A DNA stretch of 64,000 nucleotides, taken from Streptomyces sp. NBC_00078 (GTDB taxonomy: Bacteria; Actinomycetota; Actinomycetes; Streptomycetales; Streptomycetaceae). How positions within the stretch are numbered: the stretch's first letter is position 1; each line of letters starts with the position of its first letter. This document shows positions 1 to 9,069 of this stretch, in pieces. The DNA lies in the NCBI RefSeq assembly GCF_026343335.1, contig NZ_JAPELX010000001.1:682001-746000 (forward strand), written 5' to 3'. The notes under the pieces were generated by a model. The model worked only from the letters and a program-made list of their open reading frames with translations. It did not search any database and had not been told where the DNA came from. Made by a program: the position numbers and the translations under genes.

Positions 1-300
1 GTCCCGCAGGCCCGCGAGGTCGTGGGCCGTCTCGAAGAGCGCGGACAGCTCGGCCTCCCGGCGGCGCCGCCCCTCCAGGTCCGCGCGCACACGCAACGCG
101 AGCAGCTTGGCGTGTTCGAGCGCGGCGATCGCCTCGGCCGGACGCCCCTCGGCGCGCGCCAGCAGCACCGGCTGGTCGTAGGCGTCGGAGGACGCGCCCC
201 TGGCCAGCAGCTCCAGGAACGGCGTCTCGGCGCCGGTGAGCGCCGGCCCGGCCGCTTCGGCGTCGGTGCGCTCGGCGGACTGCACGTGATCGCGAGACAT
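1..300 (-). CDS. GAF-type transcriptional regulator, N-terminal part (gene runs off the window)
   Basis: The first 100 codons of a minus-strand gene start at the ATG complementary to 298-300, with a GAGGA ribosome site about ten bases upstream. The protein begins MSRDHVQSAE and has an alanine- and leucine-rich helical section, then a charged helix ending in RRRREAELSALFETAHDLAG. In Streptomyces this helix usually leads into a GAF sensor domain and a C-terminal PucR/CdaR-type helix-turn-helix. Neither domain is inside the window, so the family call rests on the leader helix alone. It stands upstream of and on the same strand as the 3-hydroxybutyrate dehydrogenase gene, with a 76-base gap, so control of that gene is possible but not shown. 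Confidence 0.6.
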   Translation of the reverse strand, partial: MSRDHVQSAERTDAEAAGPALTGAETPFLELLARGASSDAYDQPVLLARAEGRPAEAIAALEHAKLLALRVRADLEGRRRREAELSALFETAHDLAGLRD

Positions 301-376
301 GTTCACAGGATTCCTCATCCCACGGCCGCCCCGTCAGCCCTGTGGACAACTCGTGGACGCATGGATGCCTGCCTGG

Positions 377-1177
377 TCAGTGGGCGGTCCAGCCGCCGTC
401 GAGGACAAGCGAGGTCCCGGTCACGAAGGAGGCCTGCGGGCTGCACAGATAGGCCACGGCCTCGGCGACCTCCTCCGGCTCGATCAGCCGCTTGACGGCA
501 CTGTCCTGCAGCAGCACCTCCGCCAGGACGCGCTCCGCCGGCACGCCGTGTGCCCGCGCCTGGTCCGCGAGCTGCTTCTCGACCAGTGGGGTGCGCACAT
601 AGGCGGGGTTCACACAGTTCGAGGTGACGCCGTGGGGTGCGCCTTCGAGGGCAGCGGTCTTCGACAGTCCCTCCAGGCCGTGCTTGGCGGCCACATAGGC
701 CGACTTGTAGGCCGAGGCGCGCAGTCCGTGGACGGAGGACACGTTGACGATGCGGCCCCACCCCTGCCCGTACATGTGGGGCAGTGCTCCGCGGACGAGG
801 CGGAACGGCGCCTCCAGCATCACCGTGAGCACGGTGTGGAAGACGTCGGTCGGGAACTCCTCTATGGGGCGCACCAGTTGCAGCCCTGCATTGTTGACGA
901 GGACGTCGGTGCCCGCGGCGGCGTGCTCGGCCGCGTCGAGGTCGGTGAGATCGAGGACGTGCGGTTCGACGGCGCCCGCGAGCCCCCCGGCCTGCTCGGC
1001 GAGCGACTCCAGTCCCGTGGCGTCCCGGTCGACCGCTCTCACCTTGGCCCCGGCGGCCGCGAGGCGCAGCGCGCAGGCGCGGCCGATGCCACCGGCGGCA
1101 CCGGTGACCAGGGCGGTGCAGCCGCCGAGGTCGAGGGAGGGAGTGTGGGGAGCCGGGAGGGCGCTGGGCGGGGTCAT
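377..1177 (-). CDS. 3-hydroxybutyrate dehydrogenase-like short-chain dehydrogenase
   Basis: A 266-residue classical short-chain dehydrogenase. The NAD-binding motif TGAAGGIG is at residues 25-32, NNAG at 95-98, the catalytic serine in NVSSVHG near 147 and the YVAAK catalytic Tyr/Lys pair at 161-165. The length and the motifs around the active site match the bacterial 3-hydroxybutyrate dehydrogenases, which oxidise D-3-hydroxybutyrate to acetoacetate in the cytoplasm. The exact substrate is inferred from overall resemblance; another NAD-dependent SDR specificity is possible. The start follows a TTAGGGTC stretch. The same stretch precedes the NUDIX gene start, so it may be a shared weak ribosome site. 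Confidence 0.82.
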   Translation of the reverse strand: MTPPSALPAPHTPSLDLGGCTALVTGAAGGIGRACALRLAAAGAKVRAVDRDATGLESLAEQAGGLAGAVEPHVLDLTDLDAAEHAAAGTDVLVNNAGLQLVRPIEEFPTDVFHTVLTVMLEAPFRLVRGALPHMYGQGWGRIVNVSSVHGLRASAYKSAYVAAKHGLEGLSKTAALEGAPHGVTSNCVNPAYVRTPLVEKQLADQARAHGVPAERVLAEVLLQDSAVKRLIEPEEVAEAVAYLCSPQASFVTGTSLVLDGGWTAH

Positions 1178-1231
1178 ATGCTGACCCTAAGCAGCACCCC
1201 CCTCTCCCCACATATGGTCACGCCCCATACT

Positions 1232-1711
1232 TCATTCAGAACTCATAGGGTCAAACCATGTGGGTTCGTCGCACAGTGCCTGCTTGATCCGGAAGTGGTG
1301 GTACTCGGTCAACGGGGGCAGCGCGTCGAGCGCGAACCAGCCGACCTGCAGGGACTCGTCGTCGTTCACCCGGGCCTCGCCGCTCACCGCCCGCGCACGG
1401 AAGCAGATGTCCATGAACTGGCAGATGTCGCCGTTGGGATAGGTGACCTGCCCCCCGGACCGCACCGCGACCAGGCGTTCGACGACGCATTCGACGCCCG
1501 TCTCCTCGTACACCTCCCGCACGACTGCGGCGGCGGGCTGCTCGCCCGGGTCGGGGATGCCGGAGATCAACGCCCATTCGAGGTTGTCCGAGCGCTGCCC
1601 CAGCAGGATCCTGCCCTCGTCGTCGAAGACGACGGCACTGACGCCGGGGAGCCAGAGCAGCTGGTGCCCCGAGGTTGCCCGGATCTCGCGGATGAAGTCA
1701 GGAGTTGGCAT
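1232..1711 (-). CDS. NUDIX hydrolase
   Basis: A 159-residue cytoplasmic protein with a complete Nudix box at residues 51-73 (G-x5-E-x7-REVYEETGV), which binds the metal and hydrolyses nucleoside diphosphate-X substrates. The start chosen is the ATG of MPTPDFIREI; a longer frame to 1738 exists, but MPTP matches the usual N-terminus of this Streptomyces family better. A beta strand before the box carries VFDDEGRILLGQRSD, also typical. The substrate cannot be read from the sequence. It lies between the dehydrogenase and lnt on the same strand with gaps of about 55-70 bases, so each is probably transcribed alone or from a loose operon. Confidence 0.88.
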   Translation of the reverse strand: MPTPDFIREIRATSGHQLLWLPGVSAVVFDDEGRILLGQRSDNLEWALISGIPDPGEQPAAAVVREVYEETGVECVVERLVAVRSGGQVTYPNGDICQFMDICFRARAVSGEARVNDDESLQVGWFALDALPPLTEYHHFRIKQALCDEPTWFDPMSSE

Positions 1712-1780
1712 GACACCGACCCTAAAGGGCCGGTGCACAGGCCTCCGGCGCCTTTCACGGGGCGTGCGCCGGGCGTACGG

Positions 1781-3391
1781 TTACACGCTCCGGGCGCGCC
1801 GCCCGCGCACACCGGCGCCGATCGCCCACCCGAGCCCGCCCGCGGCGACCAGCACCAGGGCCATCTCCGGCAGGGTTCCCAGCCGCGTGGCAGGCGTCTC
1901 GCTCGACCGCAGCGGCACCTTCTGGACCAGGTGGTCCGCGACGAACATGCCGGTCTTCTGCGTGATCTTCCCGTCCGGCATGATGATCGCGCTGACGCCG
2001 CTGGTCACCGGCACGGTGACGGTCCGGCTGTGTTCGACGGCGCGGACGCGGGACATGGCGAGCTGCTGGTAGGTCATCTCGCTGCGGTCGAAGGTCGCGT
2101 TGTTGCTCGGTACGGAGATGATCTGCGCGCCGTCGGTGACCTCGGAGCGCACAGCCCAGTCGAAGGCCGCTTCGTAGCAGGTGACCAGGCCGACCTTGGC
2201 GTGGTCCATGGTGAACACCCCGGGCTTGGTGCCCCGGCTGAAGTCCTGGCGAACCATCGAGGTCCAGTTGCTGTTGATCGCGCCGATGAGCGAGCGCAGC
2301 GGCAGGTACTCGCCGAACGGCTGGATCTGCCGCTTGTCATACGTGTCGAGGGGGCCCTTCCTGGGGTCCCACAGGATCTGCTCGTTGTACAGCTTGCCGT
2401 CCCGCTCGACGACACCGCCGACCGAGATGGGCACGCCGATCGCTTTGGCCGCGCCGTCGATGACGGCGTACGCGTCGGCGTTGTCGAAGGGGTCGACGTC
2501 GGAGGAGTTCTCCGGCCACAGCACGAAGTCGGGCTTGGCGATCTTGCCCGCCTTGACCTCGGCGGCCAGGCGCAGGGTCTCGCGCGCGTGGTAGTCGAGC
2601 ACGGCCCGTCGCTGGGCGTTGAACTCAAGCCCGGAGCGCGGCACGTTGCCCTGGATGACCGCGACGGTCGAGGAGCCGTCCTCGGCGTTGTCGCTGACCA
2701 GCGAGCGGGCGGCCACCGCGCCGGCCACCGGCACGGCCAGGCTCAGCAGGGCGACGGCCGCGGCCGACCGCCGGACGTCCCGGTTGCGCCGGGCATCCTG
2801 GGCCAGCCGTACCACCTCGTACAGGCCGAAGCCGCACAGGACGACGGCGAAGCCGAGCACCGGGGTGCCGCCCACCGCGGCCAGCGGCAGGAAGACGCCG
2901 TCGGCCTGACCGAACGCGACCTTGCCCCAGGGGAAGCCGTTGAACGGCACACGCGCGCGTGCGGCCTCGCCCGCGATCCACATCGCGGCCGCCCACACCG
3001 GCCACGCGGGCAGCTTCGAAACCAGGGTGACGCCCGCGCCGACCAGAGCGACGAAGATCGCCTCGATCGCCACCAGCGCCAGCCACGGCCCTGAGCCGAC
3101 CTCCACGCCGGTCCACACGAGCAGCGGCAGCAGGAAGCCGAGGCCGAACAGGTAGCCGAGACCGAGGCCCGCCTTCCAGCTGCGCCCGCGAAGGACCCAG
3201 CCGAAGCCGGCGAAGGCCGGGACGGCCAGCCACCACAGGGTGCGCGGCGGGAAACTGACGTAGAGCAGCACTCCGGAGAGCGCCGCGGCGAGAGCCGGAA
3301 CGAGGCGTACGAGGCGCGCCGAACGCGATGCGGGCGCGGCCTGCGGCTGCAACTGGTCCGACTCGTCCACGGAGGTTGCGGTGACGGTCAC
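1781..3391 (-). CDS. lnt: Apolipoprotein N-acyltransferase
   Basis: A 536-residue membrane enzyme that adds the third acyl chain to the N-terminal cysteine of lipoproteins on the outer face of the membrane. The N-terminal part has several hydrophobic segments (about residues 20-220), and the last 25 residues hold a final one. Between them is a carbon-nitrogen hydrolase domain with the three catalytic residues visible: Glu in LWPENSS (about 293), Lys in YDKRQIQPFGEY (about 351) and Cys in VTCYEAAFD (about 404). The GTG complementary to 3389-3391 is chosen over an upstream ATG at 3448 because the extra 19 residues are low-complexity and lie before the first hydrophobic stretch. Streptomyces commonly carry two such genes; which paralogue this is cannot be told. 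Confidence 0.92.
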   Translation of the reverse strand: MTVTATSVDESDQLQPQAAPASRSARLVRLVPALAAALSGVLLYVSFPPRTLWWLAVPAFAGFGWVLRGRSWKAGLGLGYLFGLGFLLPLLVWTGVEVGSGPWLALVAIEAIFVALVGAGVTLVSKLPAWPVWAAAMWIAGEAARARVPFNGFPWGKVAFGQADGVFLPLAAVGGTPVLGFAVVLCGFGLYEVVRLAQDARRNRDVRRSAAAVALLSLAVPVAGAVAARSLVSDNAEDGSSTVAVIQGNVPRSGLEFNAQRRAVLDYHARETLRLAAEVKAGKIAKPDFVLWPENSSDVDPFDNADAYAVIDGAAKAIGVPISVGGVVERDGKLYNEQILWDPRKGPLDTYDKRQIQPFGEYLPLRSLIGAINSNWTSMVRQDFSRGTKPGVFTMDHAKVGLVTCYEAAFDWAVRSEVTDGAQIISVPSNNATFDRSEMTYQQLAMSRVRAVEHSRTVTVPVTSGVSAIIMPDGKITQKTGMFVADHLVQKVPLRSSETPATRLGTLPEMALVLVAAGGLGWAIGAGVRGRRARSV

Positions 3392-3636
3392 CCCGGGAGT
3401 GTACGGCGAGTGACCTTGCCCCGGACAGCGCGGTCCGTATGGCAGCACGGGTCATCACGCGCCGCAGCCGCCGCATCGTTCCTGCGCAACTCGGCCCAAC
3501 TCATCCACAAAACCTCCATCAGCCGTTACGGTGTGCCCAGCCACAGTCGCCCGGCCGGTCACGGCCTCGGCGACCTGGGTCGTGCGAGGTCGGGGGGCTT
3601 CGGTCGGGTTCGGGGGGCTGGGTGAGTTCGACGGGG

Positions 3637-4704
3637 ATGACGTCTGGTGCCGGTCCTGGGGAGGACGGCCAGAGGCGAAACGTTTCTGATGCAGTGGGCG
3701 TGGTGGTGCTGGGGGCTTGTGCCACCTGGTCCCTGATCACGGCGACCGTGCACGACGGTCGCCCGGAGGGCGTGCTGCTCGCGGTGCTGGCCGTGGCGGC
3801 CGGCTATGCGGCCGGGCGGATCTGCGGGGCTCTGCTGCCCGTGGCCGCGCCCTGTGCCGGAGCGCTGGCCGGAATCGGTCTGGCGGTGGCCGTTCCCCAC
3901 CTCGCCCCGGGGCCTCAGATCGTCGCACCGCTCGGACACGCCGGTGCCACCGCCGCACTGCTCACCCTGTGCGCCGGCGCGACGTGCTGTGCGGCCTGGG
4001 CCGCCGAGTCACGGCCCCTGCGGTTGGCGATGGGCGCGCTGGCGGTCGGTATCACCGTGACCGCAGCTGCCCTCGGCTCGACCAGCGGGTTCGTCACCTG
4101 CACCGCCGTGCTGCTGTGCTCGCTCGCCGCCGGACGGATGCACAACCGTGGCCCGGGCATCGCGGGCCTCGCCCTGGTCGCGGCCCTGGTGACCGGCCTG
4201 ACCTGGGACGTCGCCGGAAACACCCTGCCCGAGGGACTCATCACGTCCCTGGAAGGGCAGCTCACCCAGCACCGGGTCCAGCTGTGGCAGGACGCCCTGC
4301 ATCTGGCACATCGCAACGCCGCCGTGGGCGTGGGCCCGGAGCGCTTCGGAGAACTGAGCACGACCGCGACCCGGACGCTGCTCTCCGACGGCAAGCCGCA
4401 CTCGGCCGTGCTGCAGCAGGCGGCCGAGCAGGGTGTCGTCGGCGTGGTCCTGCTGGGGGCGTCCTTCTGCTGGGTGCTGCATGCCCTGTGGCGCTCCCCG
4501 CGCCCCACCCCGGTCGTGCTCACCGCGGGTGCGGCTCTGACGGCGCTCGCAGCGATCGCCGCGGTCGGCAACGCGTTGAGCTTCACCGCCGTGTCCGTTG
4601 GTGCGGGCCTTCTCGCGGGGCTGGCCACGGCCCGGCCGCTCGCCGACGAGTCACCACAGCAGAAGGTGGACGTACGCCCGCGCGGTGACCGGCTGACGCC
4701 GTGA
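3637..4704 (+). CDS. O-antigen ligase-like integral membrane protein
   Basis: A polytopic membrane protein of 355 residues, mostly hydrophobic segments, with one extracytoplasmic loop around residues 210-270. This loop reads QLTQHRVQLWQDALHLAHRN, then GVGPERFGEL, and ends HSAVLQQAAEQGVVGVVLL. That pattern (a W-x-D helix, a G-G-x-F turn and an H-x-x-x-L-x-x-x-x-E-x-G motif before a membrane segment) is the Wzy_C/WaaL signature of O-antigen ligases and polymerases. In an actinomycete the substrate is probably a cell-wall or exported glycan; none is indicated here. A GTG at 3622 is an alternative start. It converges on the next gene, with 9 bases between the two stops. Confidence 0.7.
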   Translation: MTSGAGPGEDGQRRNVSDAVGVVVLGACATWSLITATVHDGRPEGVLLAVLAVAAGYAAGRICGALLPVAAPCAGALAGIGLAVAVPHLAPGPQIVAPLGHAGATAALLTLCAGATCCAAWAAESRPLRLAMGALAVGITVTAAALGSTSGFVTCTAVLLCSLAAGRMHNRGPGIAGLALVAALVTGLTWDVAGNTLPEGLITSLEGQLTQHRVQLWQDALHLAHRNAAVGVGPERFGELSTTATRTLLSDGKPHSAVLQQAAEQGVVGVVLLGASFCWVLHALWRSPRPTPVVLTAGAALTALAAIAAVGNALSFTAVSVGAGLLAGLATARPLADESPQQKVDVRPRGDRLTP

Positions 4705-4713
4705 CGACGAGGG

Positions 4714-5277
4714 TCAGTGCAGCGCGCCGGTCGTGCCCGGCCGCAGGCGTTCACTGATCACCCGGACGGCTGTCTCGGCGTTGTCCACGGTGATCGTGAA
4801 CGTGTGGCCGTCCCACAGACGCAGGACGACGCCCTCACCGCGCCGCACCACGACCGCGGTGCCCTTCTCGGGCCGCCAGCGGTAGCCCCAGCCGCCCCAG
4901 TGGCGCGGGTTGACGTGCGCGGCGAACTCGGCGCCGGCGACATGGGTGAGAGGGATCTTGCGGCGCGGCACACCGATGTGGCCGCAGCGCACCTCAAGGC
5001 ATTCCTTGTCGAGTCTCAGATCGACATGCAGGAAGGCGAGCGTGCCGAAGAGGACCAGCAGTCCGGCGGCAATGCAGCCGACGACGGCCATGACGAGCGG
5101 GGCGATGCCCGATGTCCAGGCGGAGTCGACGGCGAGCTCGATGCCGAGCGCCATGACGGCCACGCCGGCGACCGCCGGCAGCCACTGGACCCGCTTGGTG
5201 GCGTGTCCGGTCCAGACATCCGGATGCTTGGCGTTCTCGCCGTGGGGGTGCTCCCTCATGGCTACGAGGTTACTCAT
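4714..5277 (-). CDS. Membrane protein with bacterial PH-like domain
   Basis: A 187-residue protein beginning MSNLVAMREHPHGE. It has a charged N-terminus, two hydrophobic helices at about residues 28-75, then a beta-rich soluble domain with VPRRKIPLTHVAGAEF and WRPEKGTAVVVRRGEGVVL. Two helices followed by this sheet resemble the bacterial PH-like (YdbS/DUF3093-like) family found in actinomycetes. The function is unknown. An alternative ATG six codons downstream is equally possible because no strong ribosome site is visible before either. Confidence 0.72.
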   Translation of the reverse strand: MSNLVAMREHPHGENAKHPDVWTGHATKRVQWLPAVAGVAVMALGIELAVDSAWTSGIAPLVMAVVGCIAAGLLVLFGTLAFLHVDLRLDKECLEVRCGHIGVPRRKIPLTHVAGAEFAAHVNPRHWGGWGYRWRPEKGTAVVVRRGEGVVLRLWDGHTFTITVDNAETAVRVISERLRPGTTGALH

Positions 5278-5378
5278 GTTTCGCTGCGCGGGCACAGGGT
5301 CGCGGAGAGTGAACGCTGCCCATATGCCGGCCGGACCGATGGGGTCCGTTTCAAGGCGTCCGGTGTCATGGCGTCCGC

Positions 5379-6164
5379 TCAGCGCGCGGGACTGAGCGCC
5401 TGGAGCAGCCGACCTTCCTCGTAGGCCAGGGCCGGCGCTATGAGCGCACCCTCGCGGCCGCTCAGCAGCACCGTCAGGGTTCCGGTGGCCGGTGCCCCGG
5501 GGGCGGGCTGCTCCCCGAGGCGACGCAGGGCCTGTGCGGCCACGGCGCCTGCCGAACCGTGCAGGACGAGCGGCGGGAGGCCGGGCTGCTGCACGGCGGC
5601 ACGGATCCGCTCGGCGACGAGTTCGTAATGGGTGCAGCCCAGGACGACGGTCGTTACATCGTCGGGGGTCAGCGCGGCGGCCGCCGCGACGGCGGCGTCG
5701 ATGGCCGCCTCGTCGGCGTGTTCCACCGCCTCGGCGAGCCCGTGGCAGGGCACCTCGGCGACCGTCACTCCGTCGGCGAACTGTGCGATGAGATTGCGCT
5801 GGTACGGGCTGCCGGTGGTGGCGGGTGTCGCCCAGATCGCGAAGGGGCCTCCGCCGGCCGCGGCCGGCTTGATCGCCGGGACCGTGCCGATGACCGGCAG
5901 GCCGGGTTCGAGGCGGGCGCGCAGGGCGGGCAGGGCGTGCACGGTCGCCGTGTTGCAGCCGACGATCAGGGCGTCGGGCCCGTGCGCGGCGGCCGCCTCG
6001 GCCACGGCCAGGGCACGCTCGGTCAGGTCCTCGGGGGTCCTGGGTCCCCAGGGCATGCCGTCGGGGTCCAGGGAGAGCACCAGATCTGCGTCGGGCCGCA
6101 GACGCCGTACCGCGACGGTGGCCGCCAGCAGGCCGATTCCGGAGTCCATGAGCGCGATCTTCAC
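5379..6164 (-). CDS. Aspartate/glutamate racemase family protein (MurI-like)
   Basis: A 261-residue cytoplasmic protein with the racemase fold. MDSGIG at residues 6-11 is the substrate loop, VGCNTAT carries the first catalytic cysteine (C70) and LGCTHY the second (C177, followed by H179). Glutamate racemase makes D-glutamate for peptidoglycan. The DSGIGL sequence departs from the usual DSGIGG, and the protein does not sit with cell-division genes, so this may be a paralogue rather than the housekeeping MurI. It starts divergently from the glycosyltransferase gene, with 57 bases between the two starts. Confidence 0.8.
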   Translation of the reverse strand: MKIALMDSGIGLLAATVAVRRLRPDADLVLSLDPDGMPWGPRTPEDLTERALAVAEAAAAHGPDALIVGCNTATVHALPALRARLEPGLPVIGTVPAIKPAAAGGGPFAIWATPATTGSPYQRNLIAQFADGVTVAEVPCHGLAEAVEHADEAAIDAAVAAAAALTPDDVTTVVLGCTHYELVAERIRAAVQQPGLPPLVLHGSAGAVAAQALRRLGEQPAPGAPATGTLTVLLSGREGALIAPALAYEEGRLLQALSPAR

Positions 6165-6221
6165 CCGGCCACGATAGACGATGGGCCCTTGCGGGCCGGT
6201 CCGGTGGGGCAGACTGCGCGA

Positions 6222-7403
6222 GTGAGCGCCATCGCGTGGACTGCCGCCGTATCACTCGCCGCCTGGTTGTGGCTGTTGCTCTGTCAGGGCTTCTTCTGGC
6301 GCACGGACGTCAGGCTGCCGCCCCGCGAGGATCCTGCCGACTGGCCGTCCGTCTGTGTCGTCGTCCCCGCGCGCGACGAGGCCGCCGTACTGCCCGCGAG
6401 CCTGCCGTCGCTGCTCGCACAGGAGTATCCGGGCCGGGCGGAGATCTTCCTCGTCGACGACGGCAGCTCGGACGGCACGGGAGACCTGGCCCGCGAACTG
6501 GCGGCCACGCACGGCGGGCTGCCCCTGACGGTCGGCTCACCCGGCGAACCGCCCACCGGCTGGACGGGCAAGCTGTGGGCCGTACGGCACGGCATCGGCC
6601 TGGCACGCGCGCGTGAGCCCGAATATCTGCTGCTGACGGACGCGGACATCGCGCATGCACCCGACAGCCTGCGGGAGTTGGTCGCCGCTGCGCACAGCGG
6701 TGGCTTCGACGTCGTCTCGCAGATGGCCCGGCTGCGGGTGGAGAGCGTGTGGGAGCGGCTCGTGGTGCCGGCCTTCGTCTATTTCTTCGCACAGCTGTAC
6801 CCGTTCCGGCGGATCGGTGGGAAAGGGACGCGGACGGCGGCCGCGGCGGGCGGCTGCGTGCTGCTGCGTACGGAGGCGGCCGAGCGTGCTCGGATCCCTG
6901 ACGCCATCCGCCACGCCGTCATCGACGACGTGGCGCTCGCGCGTGCGGTCAAGGGCAGGGGCGGGCGCATCTGGCTGGGGCTGGCCGAGCGGGTGGACAG
7001 CGTGCGGCCCTATCCGCGGCTGCACGACCTGTGGCGCATGGTGTCACGCAGCGCGTACGCACAGTTGCGGCACAACCCGCCGCTGCTCCTCGGGACGGTC
7101 GCCGGGCTGGCCGTGGTGTACCTGGTGCCGCCCGCGGCCCTGGTCGCGGGTGCGGCCACCGGGGACGGGGCGGCCGGGGTCCTCGGCGGTCTCGCGTGGC
7201 TGCTGATGGCGGGGACGTACGTCCCCATGCTCCGCTACTACCGCCAGCCGTTGTGGCTCGCTCCCCTGCTGCCGGTCACCGCGTTCCTCTATCTCCTCAT
7301 GACGGTCGATTCCGCGGTGCAGCACTACAGGGGACGCGGTGCGGCCTGGAAGGGCCGCACCTACACGCGCCCGGACACCGTCGCGGACGAGCACCCTCTC
7401 TAG
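6222..7403 (+). CDS. HpnB-like glycosyltransferase (GT2 family)
   Basis: A 393-residue membrane-bound family 2 glycosyltransferase. There is an N-terminal hydrophobic helix (residues 4-24), a GT-A domain with VVVPARDE, LVDDGSSDG (D79-D80) and the metal-binding LLTDADI (D140, D142), a second conserved stretch AVIDDVALARAVK, and three or more C-terminal membrane helices. The EPPTGWTGKLWAVRHG segment is characteristic of the hopene-associated glycosyltransferase HpnB subgroup. There is no hopanoid cluster in the window, so the acceptor is uncertain. The GTG at 6222 is chosen because the upstream open frame lacks hydrophobic or domain sequence. Confidence 0.8.
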   Translation: MSAIAWTAAVSLAAWLWLLLCQGFFWRTDVRLPPREDPADWPSVCVVVPARDEAAVLPASLPSLLAQEYPGRAEIFLVDDGSSDGTGDLARELAATHGGLPLTVGSPGEPPTGWTGKLWAVRHGIGLARAREPEYLLLTDADIAHAPDSLRELVAAAHSGGFDVVSQMARLRVESVWERLVVPAFVYFFAQLYPFRRIGGKGTRTAAAAGGCVLLRTEAAERARIPDAIRHAVIDDVALARAVKGRGGRIWLGLAERVDSVRPYPRLHDLWRMVSRSAYAQLRHNPPLLLGTVAGLAVVYLVPPAALVAGAATGDGAAGVLGGLAWLLMAGTYVPMLRYYRQPLWLAPLLPVTAFLYLLMTVDSAVQHYRGRGAAWKGRTYTRPDTVADEHPL

Positions 7404-7430
7404 CGCGCCCGTATCCCGTCCGGGGGGGGC

Positions 7431-8789
7431 TCACTTCCTGCCGGGGGTCCAGTTCATCCCCCACCCGTAGGCGTAGTCGACCGTCCGCTGGGGACTCACC
7501 CCGCGCTCGGGCACCAGGTAACGGGCCTCGCGCTGGACGACCAGGTCATTGCCCGTGTTGGTGATCAGGGCGAGGGCGCAGACGGTCGAGGGAACGGTGC
7601 ATTCGTCGAGCGAGAAGTCGATCGGGGCACCGAACTGCGGCTGCAGGGTGACCGTCGCATGCAGGTCGGCGAAGGAACGCGCGCCTTCGTAGATGGTCAC
7701 GAAGACGAGGATCCGCCTGAAGTCCTGCTTGTGGTCGAGGTTGACGGTGAGGTTCTCACCGCTCGCGACCGCGCCCGTGCGGTCGTCGCCGTCCAGGTGG
7801 AGATACGGCGGCCGGTTCAGGGCTCCGAAGGAGTTGCCGAGGGCCTGTACGACGCCCTTGCTGCCGTCGGCGAGTTCGAACAGGGCACACAGATCGAGAT
7901 CGAGGTCCGCGTGATGTGCGACCGCGCGGCCACGTTTGCTGCCCCATCCCGAGAACTGCTTGCGCACCTCCCAGTTGAGGTTCACTCGCATCGAGCCCGA
8001 GGTGCCGCCCTGCTTGGCCAGCGAGACCGCGGGGGCCGCCTTGGTGAGCGTCACCTTGGTCAGGCGGACCGGCTGCGCGGAAGGCGCCTGCGGCGGGGCG
8101 GGCTGCACGGCGGCAGGGGGCGCGACCGGCGGAGGCATGGTCATGGGTGGCGCGGCGGGAGGCGGCATGTTCACCGACGGGGCGACGGGCGGAGGCATGG
8201 TCGCGGACGGCGGGGGCGGGGGCGCAGGAGCTGCCGCGGGCGGAGTGTGCTGCGGTTCGTCGACCGCGATCCCGAAGTCCGTGGCCAGCCCCTCCAGTCC
8301 GCTGCTGTAGCCCTGGCCGACGGCGCGGAACTTCCAGGCGCCTTGGCGGCGGTAGAACTCACCGAGTACGAAAGCGGTTTCGACGCCGGCGCCCGTACTG
8401 TCGAAGCGGGCCACCACACCGCCCTGGGCGGCGTCGCGGACCTCGATGTAGAGGCCGGGAACCTGTCCGAAGGTGCCGCCGTCCGCCGAAGCGGCGAGGA
8501 CGACTGTCTCGATCGTGGGCTCCACGCGCGCGAGGTCGACAAGGAGACTGTCGACGATGTGGCCGTCCGCGTTGCGTTTGCCCTCGTACCGGACCGCGCC
8601 GGAGACGTGTGCCGGCTGGTTGTAGAAGACGAAGTCGCCGTCGGAGCGGACCTTGCCGCCCACGAGCAGAAGTGCCGAGGCGTCCGCGTCCGGAACGCCG
8701 GGTCCTGAACGCCAGCCCAATTCCACCCGCAGTGCCGTCGTCGGCACCGGCGTATTCGATCCTTTCGGCATTGGCATGTCCGCCCCCAT
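7431..8789 (-). CDS. TerD-TerA fusion stress protein
   Basis: About 452 residues in two stress-protein domains joined by a proline-rich linker. Residues 1-185 form a TerD domain: [10 protein letters not shown] start, then [28 protein letters not shown] and [20 protein letters not shown]. Residues 195-255 are a linker with repeats of MPPPVAP and PAAPP. The rest ([45 protein letters not shown]) matches TerA-type C-terminal domains. Such proteins bind calcium and act in tellurite, phage and membrane-stress responses. Three in-frame starts (8789, 8777, 8771) are possible; many relatives start at the MPKGS methionine (8771). It is convergent with the glycosyltransferase gene upstream in the window. 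Confidence 0.85.
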   Translation of the reverse strand: MGADMPMPKGSNTPVPTTALRVELGWRSGPGVPDADASALLLVGGKVRSDGDFVFYNQPAHVSGAVRYEGKRNADGHIVDSLLVDLARVEPTIETVVLAASADGGTFGQVPGLYIEVRDAAQGGVVARFDSTGAGVETAFVLGEFYRRQGAWKFRAVGQGYSSGLEGLATDFGIAVDEPQHTPPAAAPAPPPPPSATMPPPVAPSVNMPPPAAPPMTMPPPVAPPAAVQPAPPQAPSAQPVRLTKVTLTKAAPAVSLAKQGGTSGSMRVNLNWEVRKQFSGWGSKRGRAVAHHADLDLDLCALFELADGSKGVVQALGNSFGALNRPPYLHLDGDDRTGAVASGENLTVNLDHKQDFRRILVFVTIYEGARSFADLHATVTLQPQFGAPIDFSLDECTVPSTVCALALITNTGNDLVVQREARYLVPERGVSPQRTVDYAYGWGMNWTPGRK

Positions 8790-8885
8790 CACGTGTCACC
8801 GTGCCAGTCCGTGTCCCGGCAGCCCTTCAGGTACTCCATCCGCACAACCTATTCCCCGGGACCACGAACTCCCACGAGGAGCACA

Positions 8886-8915
8886 GGGTTACCTGTGGCC
8901 AACCGCAGGTAACCC
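8886..8915. promoter_or_regulatory. 10-bp perfect inverted repeat in the divergent promoter region
   Basis: GGGTTACCTG and CAGGTAACCC form a perfect 10-bp inverted repeat with a 10-base spacer. It lies between the divergent starts of the TerD-TerA gene (8789) and the DUF6643 gene (9070). It could be a regulator site or an RNA hairpin. About 38 bases downstream GGGCGCCC followed by six T (8953-8966) looks like a weak terminator. Nothing else in this 280-base gap suggests a gene. Confidence 0.45.
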
Positions 8916-9069
8916 GCCCGGAACTCGGCCTTTACCAGACCTGAACCCCGCTGGGCGCCCTTTTTTGCCAAGTTCGCTCGCATTGGGGATCCCGCGTCAC
9001 TGCCGACACTGAAAACAACCCTCTTATCGGTCTCCCCAACTAGCACATCGAGGGCTTAACTTATGAGCC

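Noticed and set aside
299..3094. Long open frame on the plus strand opposite the dehydrogenase, NUDIX and lnt genes
   Set aside because: High-GC bias leaves long empty antisense frames. The minus strand has complete catalytic motifs in all three genes, while the plus frame has only low-complexity His/Arg/Gly-rich sequence.
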